Part shown: piece by piece, positions 18,344 to 27,940 of the stretch
Position numbering within the stretch: position 1 is the first letter of the stretch
Layout of the letters: every line of letters begins with the position of its first letter
Assembly (NCBI RefSeq): GCF_002420705.1
Contig: NZ_DIIM01000014.1
Location: forward strand, 62,361-126,360
Reading direction: 5' to 3'
DNA from: Sphingobacterium sp. UBA5670
Lineage (GTDB): Bacteria > Bacteroidota > Bacteroidia > Sphingobacteriales > Sphingobacteriaceae
Length of the DNA stretch: 64,000 bases
The notes under the pieces: model-generated
What the model was told of the DNA's origin: nothing
Database searches by the model: none
The model's input: only the letters and a program-made list of their open reading frames with translations
Translations under genes and position numbers: made by a program

Positions 18344-19009
18344 CTATTGTGTTTTTAGAATGGCTTCTACATTCGCAACTGATATTTCTGTATAATTATT
18401 TATATAATCATTGCTTGCAGGTAATTCTTCTTTTTTATGCGTTGAAAGTACGGCGACAACTTTCATTTCGGCATTTTTTGCCGCAGTAATACCCGAAAAA
18501 GAGTCTTCAAAAACGATGCAGCGGTCAACCGGAATGTGTAGTTTTTCTGCTGATTTTAAATAAACCTCAGGATGTGGCTTATGTAATTTTACATCTTCAC
18601 TGCTTAATGTGGAAGAGAAAAGATGGCGTATTTTTAATTCATCTAGAATTAAATCCATGTTCTCACGGGGAGCAGATGTCGCCACAGCAAGCTTAAACCC
18701 CTTGTCTTTTAATTCAGTCAGAAACTCAATTAATCCCTTAATAGGTGCCACGTGCTCCTTGTAAATAACTCTAAAGAGCTGCTCTTTTTCAAATTCAAGC
18801 GTTCGCAGTTCCTCAGGAGATATTGGACGCTTAAAGAAATGTTGCATGATGTAACTATTGTGCTTGCCATACATATGCTGCTCAAATTCCTCTTCTGTAG
18901 CCTGCTGTACATTGTGGTTTTTAAAAAAAGCTCTAAAAGCTTCGGCATGGAATGGGTTGGTGTGGCTGATGACACCGTCCATGTCAAAAATCGCTGCGTA
19001 TTCTGTCAT
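18344..19009 (-). CDS. HAD-superfamily phosphatase or beta-phosphoglucomutase-like protein
   Basis: A 221-residue protein with FDMDGVISHT at the N-terminus (nucleophile Asp9 and acid/base Asp11), motif II in VATSAPREN, the motif III lysine region KLHKPHPEVYLKSAEKL and motif IV in VFEDSFSGITAAKNA. The small helical cap between motifs I and II is typical of the beta-PGM/phosphoglycolate phosphatase group. A TTG at 19024 would add five residues; ATG at 19009 is chosen because it starts right at the first strand. Substrate not determinable; sugar phosphates are likely. Confidence 0.88.
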   Translation of the reverse strand: MTEYAAIFDMDGVISHTNPFHAEAFRAFFKNHNVQQATEEEFEQHMYGKHNSYIMQHFFKRPISPEELRTLEFEKEQLFRVIYKEHVAPIKGLIEFLTELKDKGFKLAVATSAPRENMDLILDELKIRHLFSSTLSSEDVKLHKPHPEVYLKSAEKLHIPVDRCIVFEDSFSGITAAKNAEMKVVAVLSTHKKEELPASNDYINNYTEISVANVEAILKTQ

Positions 19010-19082
19010 TGAGCTAATATACAATAATTGCCGTATTTGATCGATTTTATAAATTCATATTCTGGTAAATATTTTCTTTCGG

Positions 19083-20978
19083 TTAGAGAAAGCTGAGATT
19101 AAAGCGTCCTCGATCACAACTGCTTACCTCGTTGTTAAATTGGAAAAATTCTTCATAATTATCGGCTGGATAGCTGCCTTCAAAAAGTTCCAATTTTCTG
19201 TAGGTGAATAGCTTATTGTCTTTTATTTCTGACCTAAATTCATATTTTCCAAAGGGTTTCTCAATGATTTTCTTCTCAGGAGTTATGTTTTTGAGTATAT
19301 TTTCTGGAAGCGCAATACTAATGCTATCGATATCGGCAAAGCCCCTTTCAATGAAAATATCTTCTGTTCTATTTTTGCTTTCAGGGATATTGGAACGCAT
19401 ATTAAATAGATTAGGTTGGATCAAAAGTTTATTGCCATTTTTCACAGCATAGTTTTTAACAAAAATATTCAGGTTCTCCTCAATAAATGGATTTTCTTCT
19501 TTATGTTCAATATAGTTTACCTGATTAAAATTAATATTGTCAATATTATAGTATTCTGCGAGAAGCTTATTTTTATCATTATTGCTGGCTAAAAGGACAT
19601 CCATATGGTTCTCATATTGGGTTCCGTAGAACTTGGTGTTTAAGGTACCTTGGATGCTTCCGTCTTCCGAAAGTTTTAGGTCAGCATAGCGAAGCTGAAG
19701 ATTGGTGGAGTTGAGATATTTCGGTGTATGCATGATCACACCGCCATTTTCGGTGCAGGCGACCACATCTCTATCGTCCGTAAAATCACTCAAAAAACCA
19801 AAGGGAAGGTTTTGGCTCGTACATTCCAGCCAGGTCGTATCATTTTTGAATGGGATACATAAGATGACGTGATTTCCATCCTGGGCATTTGCAAAGGTTT
19901 TGTTGAAACTCTCTTTGCGTCTTCCAGCTTCGACTATACAATAATAGGAAGGGATGTTGACTGCTGATAGCATACTTCGCATGTAGTTTGCAAGCGCTTT
20001 ACAATCTCCATAGCCCAAACGGTCCACTTCTGAAGCAGGAAATGGTTCTAAACCGCCAATCCCTATTTGGATACTGATATAGCGTGTATTTTTTTGTAAG
20101 TATTCGTATAGAATCTTCGCTTTATCTTTATCGGAACTTGCATTTTTTGTTAGTGCAATAAATTTATGTTTGGAAGCTTCTGTCAGATCTTCTTTTTTAT
20201 TCAACAAGCTATTCGACACCCAATTGCCAAACTCTTTCCAATCAGAGAAATTTCCTTCTTTTCCATAGTAAATAAAGTTTTTGGGAACGATGAGCACATT
20301 TGTTCTTTTTAGGCTGGGGTTGGGGCTATACGATTCATCCTTTCTTGCCGTAATCTGTTCTACAGTCCAGGTTTTACTTTCGGTTTTCTCATTTTTCTCT
20401 TCTTTTATCCTCCCTTTATAATTCTTTGTTTCAATTCGATATTCGGTGCCAAGCGGAGCAATAAATTGAAAACTGCTTTTTTCCACAGAAACATTGTTCG
20501 ATACTTCAGGAGTCCAAGATGGAATGATCAAATTTTGTTTATTTTTCACTTCGTATTGGTATTCCACCGTATAAGGATAGCTGTGGTAGTCGGGAACATA
20601 TAATTTTACCCGTGAATCGGCAAACATTGTACTATTGTCCACAGCGCTTATATCTTTGAAATCTTTCGTTGCAATTTTTTTTTGCAATATCCCCATTTCA
20701 TTATAAATCGCTCCTTTTAGATTTTTGATTTCGCTAGACTTATTATAATAGACCGGGAGGGAAGCATAGCGATCTCCATTTTTATTATAAACAGTAACGG
20801 CACAAGTTATGGTTGTGATCACTTGTTCAGGAGATTTTATTTCTACCACAGTCTTATCATTACGGACAGTTGCTACTGCCCGACTCTTTAATGCACTCGG
20901 GATATTGGCGACGTCGTAATTATCTTGCCCAATTGCGAGGATCGGAAGTAGGAGTAAGTTGACGAATAAGATTTTCAT
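19083..20978 (-). CDS. DUF3857 and transglutaminase-like domain protein, catalytic Cys present
   Basis: A 631-residue exported protein with a signal peptide (MKILFVNLLLLPILAIGQ). DUF3857 covers about residues 40-220, then a transglutaminase-like core has GYGDCKALANYMRSML (candidate nucleophile Cys), DGNHVILCIP (His) and WLECTSQNLPFG (acidic residue at the triad position). A beta-rich C-terminal part follows. Such proteins are common in Bacteroidota and probably act in the periplasm; no substrate is known. Its ATG overlaps the stop of the gene upstream by 4 bp (ATGA), so the two are translationally coupled. Confidence 0.85.
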   Translation of the reverse strand: MKILFVNLLLLPILAIGQDNYDVANIPSALKSRAVATVRNDKTVVEIKSPEQVITTITCAVTVYNKNGDRYASLPVYYNKSSEIKNLKGAIYNEMGILQKKIATKDFKDISAVDNSTMFADSRVKLYVPDYHSYPYTVEYQYEVKNKQNLIIPSWTPEVSNNVSVEKSSFQFIAPLGTEYRIETKNYKGRIKEEKNEKTESKTWTVEQITARKDESYSPNPSLKRTNVLIVPKNFIYYGKEGNFSDWKEFGNWVSNSLLNKKEDLTEASKHKFIALTKNASSDKDKAKILYEYLQKNTRYISIQIGIGGLEPFPASEVDRLGYGDCKALANYMRSMLSAVNIPSYYCIVEAGRRKESFNKTFANAQDGNHVILCIPFKNDTTWLECTSQNLPFGFLSDFTDDRDVVACTENGGVIMHTPKYLNSTNLQLRYADLKLSEDGSIQGTLNTKFYGTQYENHMDVLLASNNDKNKLLAEYYNIDNINFNQVNYIEHKEENPFIEENLNIFVKNYAVKNGNKLLIQPNLFNMRSNIPESKNRTEDIFIERGFADIDSISIALPENILKNITPEKKIIEKPFGKYEFRSEIKDNKLFTYRKLELFEGSYPADNYEEFFQFNNEVSSCDRGRFNLSFL

Positions 20979-22948
20979 TTTTTATCGGTTAATTTTATAT
21001 CTAGCTTTTGCTGTTGAATGATACGTGAATACAACTCTTTGAGCGAAAAATACTCATCGACTGAAAATACAGGTTTGTTAAACACTAGACTTTGTAGGAT
21101 TTCAAGCTGATTACCGTTGACTTGTGTTACATATCTATATTTTGCAGCTGACTCTGGGAGTGCTAAAGAAGCATTTTGTGGTTTTTCGACAATTTCATAT
21201 TGATCAGGAATTGTCAATTTGATCGAATACAGGGTTTTGGATTTAAAACCCATATCGACGGGGTAAGTTCTTTCCTGCGCTTTAAATGGATTGTAGGAAA
21301 TTCTGTCAATAATATTGGGCGCCAAAACCAGTACATCTTGTCCCATCTGTTTGGAGACATCCATTGTGACATCAAATTCTTCTATTAATAGCTGATCAAT
21401 ATCCTCCAAATTTTGGATACTTGATTTTGTTAAGGTAATATTGGGCATTTCCTCGTCTAGTTTTTCCCAGTATTCTTCCAAAGAATTGAATTTGGCGATA
21501 TGCTGACGCTTTAATAGGGCCTTGTTTCCTTTACTGCTGATGGTCAGTTTTCCCTTGATTTTAAATTGATCATTCAATGTGCCCTCCAATAAATAATTTA
21601 CATCGGAAGATTCTTCGGCGGTGAGCGGATACCAATCGGAACTCTTTTTAGAGTAAATAATTCTTCCCCGTTCATTCAGGCATTGTAAGGGCAGCTCTCC
21701 GAAAGGTAAGTATGAATTGGAGGCGTCAAGTTTATACTTTATCCCGTCAATATCTACGCAGGCGATGATATAGTCAAAGTCAGATAGTACTGGAAATAGG
21801 GCATTGGGAGTACCGTTTCGTCGTGTTGATAAAATAATAGGGTAGGCTTCCAGATCTGCTGCCAGCAAGGCAGTTACCAGGGCTAAGTTAATATCTCCGA
21901 TATTGCCAGTTCGTTTTTCCAGTGCTTTTTCAATACCCACTTCGGCGTACTTTCCTAAATAGTTATTCCATTTTATTTGCTTATTGATATAACTATATAT
22001 CTTTTTTGCCTTTTCTAATTTTGTGTCAGTAGGCGATAAAATTGTAGCCAAACTGGTTTTAAATAAGTCTGTTTTTTTTAATTGTCCACCAAACGCCTTT
22101 TCATTCATCAGATCTGTATCGACGTCTTTCCAGGTTTTGCTAAAAGTCTTCTTGCTACCCGTGCTTGGATAATAGATCGATTCAAGCTCATAATAGATAG
22201 CAGATTTGAAATTCGTTGGAGACGTCATGTAGTCTTCTTCTACAAATGCCGGAATGTTCTTCATGGAATAGGTCAACTTGGAACAATCCATTCTTAACCC
22301 ATCAAGAAAAATGTATTCTTTCAATACTTCGCCTTTTTGATCGCTAAGCTTATAAGGGCCACGTAAGACTACATTGTAGGTGAAAGACGCAGGTATGATG
22401 GCGATATATTGGCTTTGTATTTTGGGGATATCGTCTTGAAATTCCCATGTTTTGAAATTGAATAAATCTTGCTCCAGTGTCCGATAGGATACTTCAATAA
22501 TAGATCCTTCTTTAATATTCGGAAGAGTAAATTTATTTAGATCTAGATAAGCGGAGTAGTTTTCTTTGAAGACCTTCTTATTTTCAAGTTCGGTTTTTTC
22601 AATTCTACCATTTTCCAAGTTATAAGTAACCGCCTTTAATTCGTCAAAATAGTCACGGACATAACTTCCGCGTTTATAGGAGGGAATTTCAAAATTAGCT
22701 TTTTTAAACCCTTCTTTATTATTGATCCGGATAAGTACATGGTACTCATGTTGAAGTTTTATGCGATTGTCGTAATCATCTACAAAAACAGAACTTCGCC
22801 CAAACTCATTCAAAACTATTGCGTTGGCATTGCTATCCAAATCTGTTCGTGAAAAATCCGAAATAGAAACTTTACCAAAGTCAAAAGTTTGGGCTATACT
22901 ATTTGTATAAATAGAAAATATTAAAAATAGCGTTAAAAACTGGCGCAT
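20975..22948 (-). CDS. DUF3857 protein with transglutaminase fold lacking catalytic residues
   Basis: A 657-residue secreted protein with a signal peptide ending near IYTNSIAQ. DUF3857 occupies about residues 45-260 (for example EGSIIEVSYRTLEQDLFNF). In the transglutaminase-like region the expected GDC reads GDI (RTGNIGDINLALVTALL) and the expected His segment reads FDYIIACVDIDG, so both Cys and His are missing while an Asp (KYKLDASN) remains. It is therefore probably a non-enzymatic relative of the protein encoded directly after it. First gene of the coupled pair. Confidence 0.82.
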   Translation of the reverse strand: MRQFLTLFLIFSIYTNSIAQTFDFGKVSISDFSRTDLDSNANAIVLNEFGRSSVFVDDYDNRIKLQHEYHVLIRINNKEGFKKANFEIPSYKRGSYVRDYFDELKAVTYNLENGRIEKTELENKKVFKENYSAYLDLNKFTLPNIKEGSIIEVSYRTLEQDLFNFKTWEFQDDIPKIQSQYIAIIPASFTYNVVLRGPYKLSDQKGEVLKEYIFLDGLRMDCSKLTYSMKNIPAFVEEDYMTSPTNFKSAIYYELESIYYPSTGSKKTFSKTWKDVDTDLMNEKAFGGQLKKTDLFKTSLATILSPTDTKLEKAKKIYSYINKQIKWNNYLGKYAEVGIEKALEKRTGNIGDINLALVTALLAADLEAYPIILSTRRNGTPNALFPVLSDFDYIIACVDIDGIKYKLDASNSYLPFGELPLQCLNERGRIIYSKKSSDWYPLTAEESSDVNYLLEGTLNDQFKIKGKLTISSKGNKALLKRQHIAKFNSLEEYWEKLDEEMPNITLTKSSIQNLEDIDQLLIEEFDVTMDVSKQMGQDVLVLAPNIIDRISYNPFKAQERTYPVDMGFKSKTLYSIKLTIPDQYEIVEKPQNASLALPESAAKYRYVTQVNGNQLEILQSLVFNKPVFSVDEYFSLKELYSRIIQQQKLDIKLTDKK

Positions 22949-23013
22949 AACTATAGGTGTAATAATTCACGAATATAAGTTTTTAGCCAAAATTAAACGA
23001 TACTTCAGGAAAA

Positions 23014-23388
23014 TTATTTGTCTAGCTGCAAAAGATTATTAATGATTTCGGTTATGTTATCGACATCTTCACCATCTTCCAGCATAGAAAACGCAAGATA
23101 GGTCGCATAGATTTCGGGACTGAATTTTACATGTTTATCGGCGATAAACCGGTCGATTTGTTCCTCATTGCATTCAAAATGAATGCTTTGTAATTCATTA
23201 AAAAGATTAGTTGAAATGGTCTGATGGTTTTCTCCACAGGCAAATCCTGCAATAATATGGAATAGAAACTTATCGGTTATTTCGTCATCTTCTTTTTTGA
23301 ACATAGCACGAATATGCTTATAATCGAATTTAGTTTTTGCGCTATTCACAATAGTGTCCCAAATCTGATACTCTGCTTTAGTCTCCAT
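23014..23388 (-). CDS. Hypothetical cytoplasmic protein
   Basis: A 124-residue acidic, helix-rich protein that I do not recognise. It begins METKAEYQIWDTIVNSAKTK and has no signal peptide or membrane segment; two cysteines (FACGENHQT and HFECNEEQ) do not form a known metal motif. Composition and the clean ATG at 23388 favour a real gene. It lies 65 bp upstream of the DUF3857 pair on the same strand and may be transcribed with it. Confidence 0.6.
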   Translation of the reverse strand: METKAEYQIWDTIVNSAKTKFDYKHIRAMFKKEDDEITDKFLFHIIAGFACGENHQTISTNLFNELQSIHFECNEEQIDRFIADKHVKFSPEIYATYLAFSMLEDGEDVDNITEIINNLLQLDK

Positions 23389-23562
23389 AGCTTGCTATAA
23401 ATTTATATTGGTCTTACCAATATAGCAAAAATAATTTGATTTTTAGCAAGGATAATGAAACTTATCGGCTTCCGAAGCTGAGTTATGATAGACCAGATAT
23501 CCAAGTGAATAACAGTATATCATCGTCATGACAATGGTGGAATATCGGCCCCAAGAGAGAAC

Positions 23563-23679
23563 TTAATGCTGTAATAGCGTAAAAACTATTTCGCCTAAAA
23601 AACAGCCCAATATTACACCAAACAGAATTGACAAAATAACCTTTAGCCACACCGGGCTTGCTTCTAACATCAGTTTCAT
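23563..23679 (-). CDS. Small single-pass membrane protein
   Basis: A 38-codon frame, ATG at 23679 to TAA at 23563. After a short N-terminal stretch (MKLMLEASPVW) comes one strong membrane segment (LKVILSILFGVILGCFLGE) and a short tail. The amphipathic N-terminus, single helix and glycine spacing look like a genuine small inner-membrane protein. A longer frame overlaps it in another phase (23483-23686) but has no such order. The flanks 23389-23562 and 23680-23865 show no other gene. Confidence 0.5.
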   Translation of the reverse strand: MKLMLEASPVWLKVILSILFGVILGCFLGEIVFTLLQH

Positions 23680-23865
23680 GCTGCAAAATTGCTTTAAAAA
23701 TATACCTTAACGAAGACTTTTCTTCTTTTTAAAGCTACCTGTGGCGATATGCTGACATGAATTTTTGGCTTTGTGGTATGATAATTGAAAATTAATAGTT
23801 GGATTCGATTTTTTTAGTAATTTAAGTCGGAAAATGAAATTGTTAAAATAGCCTGATTTATAATT

Positions 23866-24390
23866 ATGATAACACGAATAGTATTGACAATTGTTCTATT
23901 TACCTTGACAAAAGTTGGACTTGGCCAACAGGTGAATATTGATAAAGTTCGAAAGGAATATGCGGTAGCCGTAAAGGATGAGGATCTGTGTGAACATAAT
24001 TTGGAGGCATTGACTGAAGGTGCCAAATCGCCAACAGAGAAAGCATATCTAGCCGCCTATCAAATACTTTTAGCTAAACATATCGGCAATCCATTTAAGA
24101 AAGTTGGGCAGTTTAAAGAGGGTAAAAAGCATTTGGAAGAAGTGATTAAGGAAAATCCAAATCATATTGAAGCCCGGTTTATACGTTGGAGCGTACAGGT
24201 ACATGCGCCTTCTTTTTTGGGGTATAACAATAATATCCTTGAGGATAAAAATTTCCTTGTTAAAAACCTTTATAAATTACCCAATGACGAGGCTAAATCT
24301 ATTATTTATAATTATCTAAAAGGTGCAAATCCCTATCTTAAAGGTGAACAAGTATTTAACGCTGCAGAGTTGAAAGAGCTAGCCCAATAG
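23866..24390 (+). CDS. Secreted hypothetical protein with helical repeats
   Basis: A 174-residue protein with a signal peptide (MITRIVLTIVLFTLTKVGLG, then QQ). The mature part is helical and resembles one or two tetratricopeptide-like units (EGKKHLEEVIKENPNHIEAR is a classic TPR helix pair boundary). Proteins of this size and shape are frequent in Bacteroidota without known function. It precedes the OmpA-type lipoprotein by about 100 bp on the same strand, and both are envelope proteins. Confidence 0.75.
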   Translation: MITRIVLTIVLFTLTKVGLGQQVNIDKVRKEYAVAVKDEDLCEHNLEALTEGAKSPTEKAYLAAYQILLAKHIGNPFKKVGQFKEGKKHLEEVIKENPNHIEARFIRWSVQVHAPSFLGYNNNILEDKNFLVKNLYKLPNDEAKSIIYNYLKGANPYLKGEQVFNAAELKELAQ

Positions 24391-24492
24391 ACGTTAAAGG
24401 TTGTTAATTTGACAAGTCTATGGCGTGTTTTGGCTGGAATATTGCATATCTTGCTATATGAATTAGTTCAACATCTACAAAAAAAGTATATC

Positions 24493-25392
24493 ATGAAGAA
24501 TTTAGTTTTTCCAATGACTGTATTAACGGCCAGTTTGTTTGTTATCGGATGTGGCGTTAGCAAAAAACAATATGCTGGTTTACAGTCCGACTATAGTAAA
24601 TTGCAAACGGAGCATAGTCAATTGACCAAGCAGTATCAGGATGGGCAGCTTCAATTAGCTGAAGGTAGGACACGGATCAAAAGTTTAGAGGATCAATTAG
24701 CGTCCGAGAGACAGAATAATGCTGACCTTCGCTCAGCGTATGCTGCATTGCAGAAAACATTAGACAATAGTATTAATCAGAATTCACAGGGAAATATTAA
24801 TATCTCCAAGTTGGTTGATGAAATTAACGCTTCAAATAAATACATTAAGCATCTCGTAGAAACGAAAAATAAATCGGATTCCTTGAATCTTGTATTGACA
24901 AATAATTTGACAAGATCACTTAGCCGTGAAGAGTTGCAGGAAGTTGATGTACAGGTATTAAAAGGGGTAGTTTATATCTCACTTGCGGATAATATGCTTT
25001 ACAAATCCGGTAGCTATGAAATTAACGATAGAGCAGATCAGACACTGAGCAAGATCGCAAAAATTATCCAGGATTATAGAGATTACGAAGTGTTGATTGA
25101 AGGTAATACAGATACAGATCCGATTTCTAAACCTAATATTCGGAACAACTGGGATTTGAGTACCCTGAGAGCTTCTTCTGTTGTACAGGCATTACAGAAT
25201 AAATATGGTGTGGATCCCAAACGCTTAACTGCAGGTGGTAGGGGTGAGTATAACCCGATTGCAGACAATACCACAGCAATTGGTAAACAACGTAATAGAA
25301 GGACGCAGATTATCATTACACCTAAATTGGATCAATTTATGGAATTAATTGATAAAGCACCCGAGACTACCGAGGTCCCACCGGCACAATAA
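24493..25392 (+). CDS. OmpA-family lipoprotein
   Basis: A 299-residue outer-membrane lipoprotein. The signal sequence ends in the lipobox FVIGC. A coiled coil follows (about residues 35-130, heptads such as LQTEHSQLTKQYQDGQLQL), then the OmpA C-terminal peptidoglycan-binding domain: EVLIEGNTDTDPI, NWDLSTLRASSVVQAL, LTAGGRGEYNPIADN and QRNRRTQIIITPK with the diaminopimelate-binding Asp and Arg. It probably tethers the outer membrane to the wall, with the coiled coil as spacer. An upstream in-frame TTG at 24409 exists, but ATG at 24493 gives the proper lipoprotein signal. Confidence 0.92.
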   Translation: MKNLVFPMTVLTASLFVIGCGVSKKQYAGLQSDYSKLQTEHSQLTKQYQDGQLQLAEGRTRIKSLEDQLASERQNNADLRSAYAALQKTLDNSINQNSQGNINISKLVDEINASNKYIKHLVETKNKSDSLNLVLTNNLTRSLSREELQEVDVQVLKGVVYISLADNMLYKSGSYEINDRADQTLSKIAKIIQDYRDYEVLIEGNTDTDPISKPNIRNNWDLSTLRASSVVQALQNKYGVDPKRLTAGGRGEYNPIADNTTAIGKQRNRRTQIIITPKLDQFMELIDKAPETTEVPPAQ

Positions 25393-25408
25393 ATTTCAAT
25401 TTAAAATA

Positions 25409-25445
25409 AAAAAATCCTTTCCGAAAACGGAAAGGATTTTTTTTT
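25409..25445. terminator. Bidirectional terminator after the OmpA-type gene
   Basis: AAAATCCTTTCCG and CGGAAAGGATTTT form a perfect stem over AAAA, flanked by A and T runs. It overlaps the stop of the converging gluconate-dehydrogenase-like gene by 2 bp. Confidence 0.92.
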
Positions 25446-26076
25446 ATCCAAAGAATTTAGTCGGGTCAAAACCGTGCTCTTTCAATACATCATCGGGTAC
25501 ACCATTCCATACTCCAGGCTTATTTCCGGCATAGCCAATATCTTTCACACCTATTTCGCTTGTGTAAAAACCTGAGGAAGTAAGGTTGCGCATCAGCGAA
25601 AAGAATGCTGCACCCTGTTTCATTTCTGGTTTTGCCAGTTCAGGATAAGCGATATCATCTACTAATGCAAGTTGATCCTTTTCATTACATTTTATAAATA
25701 CTGTACCATAACGTTTTTTGGATTGGAGGTCCAACCAACGAAGGCCACCCCGCATAGGGATTTTATTGTCCGGCAAATCTTTTACGATAAATTCGATAAA
25801 ATCGGGCACCCCCGCTTCCGATGCGCTCCCTGATTTGCTGTCCTTCGGGATAATGATATCTGCCAAAACAGTGATTGTAGCCATTTCGTGTTCATCAAAA
25901 AACTTTTCGGCGTATAGCTGTTCTGTGCGTTCATATTCAAAATCCTGAACTCCAGGTAATTTTTTGCTATTGTCTACTGTAGCATTTTTAGCCTCCTTTG
26001 AGTTGCAAGCTGCAGTTAAAAGACCTGATCCAGCTGCAATAAAGCCTAATGCTCTTAAAGATTCTCTTCTATTCAT
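25444..26076 (-). CDS. Gluconate 2-dehydrogenase subunit 3-like protein
   Basis: A 210-residue exported partner subunit of a GMC dehydrogenase. The N-terminus (MNRRESLRALGFIAAG) has a twin-arginine-like start and ends in a possible lipobox (LLTAAC). The conserved family features ADIIIPKD, AGVPDFIEF and the C-terminal DIGYAGNKPGVWNGVP are present. In characterised relatives this small subunit assists export or assembly of the flavin subunit. It starts 3 bp after the GMC gene stop, so the two are one transcript. No cytochrome subunit lies nearby. Confidence 0.88.
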   Translation of the reverse strand: MNRRESLRALGFIAAGSGLLTAACNSKEAKNATVDNSKKLPGVQDFEYERTEQLYAEKFFDEHEMATITVLADIIIPKDSKSGSASEAGVPDFIEFIVKDLPDNKIPMRGGLRWLDLQSKKRYGTVFIKCNEKDQLALVDDIAYPELAKPEMKQGAAFFSLMRNLTSSGFYTSEIGVKDIGYAGNKPGVWNGVPDDVLKEHGFDPTKFFG

Positions 26077-26079
26077 GCT

Positions 26080-27816
26080 TTAGCCGTTTAATTTTTTCTT
26101 TTCTTGAAGTATATATTCTGCTGTCCGCATCGATAAAGCGAGTATTGTCCAGGTCAGATTTTTGTCACCTTGTTGCACAAATGGTCCCGCATCTACGACA
26201 TAAAGATTTTTACAATCGTGTGCCTGTCCCCATTTATTCAATACGGAAGTTTTAGGGTCATTCCCCATTCTTGTGGTACCACCTTCGTGAATAATTTTTC
26301 CCGGAGCTTCCAAGCCATACAATGTATCTGCCCCCGGAATCTTTGAGGTGATTACCGCGCCCATTTCGTGCATAATAGATTGAAATGTCTCTTGCATGTG
26401 TTTAGCCTGTGCTATTTCTTCATTTGCCCATTTGTAGTTGAATCGTAGCACAGGTATTCCGAATTTGTCGACTTTATCCGGATCGATTTCGCAATAATTA
26501 TCTTTTCTGGCCAATGCAGTTCCCCGTCCAGCCATGCCTACATTTGCACCATAATAGCTACGGAAATCTTCTTTTAACGCGGTACCATAACCACCTTTGG
26601 CTTTTGTTTTTCCATCCGAATTTTTGGCGATATCATTTACTTTAGGTACCCAGTTCAAAAAACCATAAGAGGGCATATGTAAACCACCGCCGTATTCGAT
26701 GTGGTAACCTCTAGGGAAATTCAATTTAGCGTTATCTTCCCACCATGGCGAGTAAATATGTACACTTCCGACACCATCTTCATTATAACGCTTCCGGTCG
26801 AGGAGCTGCGGTAAAAAACCTGATAAACTGGCTCCTGTAGAATCGTGAAGATATTTTCCAACTAAACCGCTGCTATTACCAACGCCACCAGGGTGGGATT
26901 TTGATTTGGAATTTAACATGATACGAGCACTTTCACAGGCACTGGCACCTAGAATAACGGTTTTTCCTTTTACTGTGTATTCCTGTAGATCTTTGGTGTT
27001 TACATAGGAAACACCAACAGCGAGTCCTTCGTCATTAGTAATCACCTCTCTCACCATAGCATTGTCTATCACCTTCAGGTTACCCGTTTTCATAGCCGGA
27101 ATAACGAGACAAGACGAAGAAGAAAAGTCTCCATAAACTTTACATGCACGGCCACATTGACCACAATAGAAACAGGCTCCCCGATCTTTGATGTCTTTCG
27201 ATACTTCAGTCAGTACAGCCCCTCTTCCCGGGATCACTGGAACCCCCGCTTTTTTAGCTCCTTTGGCAATGTATAGTTCGTTCAGGCGTGGCTTAGGTGG
27301 TTTCATGAAAATTCCATCTGGTTCATTATGAATACCTTCTACTGTACCATATATTCCGATCATTCGATCGACACGGTCGTAAAATGGCTTGACCTCTTCA
27401 TAAGTAATAGGCCATTCTTCTGTAACTCCATCCTTTGGCTTGAAATCGTCAGGTCCCATACGTAATGAAATACGGCCCCAGTGGTTGGTTCTTCCACCCA
27501 GCATTCGGGCTCTAAACCACTCAAATTCAGTTCCTGCTACTTTACTATAAGGTTCACCCTCGATCTGCCAGCCACCAAAGGCAGCGTCGAAATCCCCAAA
27601 TGGTCTTGTTGTGCCCGCACCTCTTCTTGGAGATTCCCAAGGCCAACGCAGTTGTAACGAATCTTTTGCTGGATCATAAAAAGGACCTGCTTCCAGCATC
27701 AATACTTTAAGCCCCGCATGTGCAAGTATATAACCTGCCATACCACCACCTGCGCCGGAACCAACGACTATGGCGTCAAATAATTCGGGATTTTCTTTAA
27801 TTTGATAATCTGACAT
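26080..27816 (-). CDS. GMC-family oxidoreductase, gluconate dehydrogenase type
   Basis: A 578-residue FAD enzyme. The dinucleotide-binding site FDAIVVGSGAGGGMAGYILA lies at residues 12-31; GGRTNHWGR and the C-terminal HEGGTTRMGNDP plus VDAGPFVQQGDKNLTWT are GMC-C hallmarks. Inserted near the middle is a Cys cluster, CFYCGQCGRACKVYG, which might bind a metal or form disulfides. It oxidises a sugar, sugar acid or polyol; the actual substrate is unknown. ATG at 27816 is preferred to an upstream in-frame start at 27858. Without a Tat signal of its own it would travel with the subunit-3 protein. Confidence 0.88.
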   Translation of the reverse strand: MSDYQIKENPELFDAIVVGSGAGGGMAGYILAHAGLKVLMLEAGPFYDPAKDSLQLRWPWESPRRGAGTTRPFGDFDAAFGGWQIEGEPYSKVAGTEFEWFRARMLGGRTNHWGRISLRMGPDDFKPKDGVTEEWPITYEEVKPFYDRVDRMIGIYGTVEGIHNEPDGIFMKPPKPRLNELYIAKGAKKAGVPVIPGRGAVLTEVSKDIKDRGACFYCGQCGRACKVYGDFSSSSCLVIPAMKTGNLKVIDNAMVREVITNDEGLAVGVSYVNTKDLQEYTVKGKTVILGASACESARIMLNSKSKSHPGGVGNSSGLVGKYLHDSTGASLSGFLPQLLDRKRYNEDGVGSVHIYSPWWEDNAKLNFPRGYHIEYGGGLHMPSYGFLNWVPKVNDIAKNSDGKTKAKGGYGTALKEDFRSYYGANVGMAGRGTALARKDNYCEIDPDKVDKFGIPVLRFNYKWANEEIAQAKHMQETFQSIMHEMGAVITSKIPGADTLYGLEAPGKIIHEGGTTRMGNDPKTSVLNKWGQAHDCKNLYVVDAGPFVQQGDKNLTWTILALSMRTAEYILQEKKKLNG

Positions 27817-27940
27817 AATTAAATGAAGTAAATTAATTGAGAGGCCTATGAGATACATTTGTCATGAGACTTAATATGTAAATGAGAAGGTTCAATTAAT
27901 TTAATGGTTATTGTTTCGTGTTTAAAATCATTGTGAATAT

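Noticed and set aside
23483..23686. 67-codon minus-strand frame
   Set aside because: It overlaps the 38-codon membrane-protein frame in another phase and shows no ordered segments.
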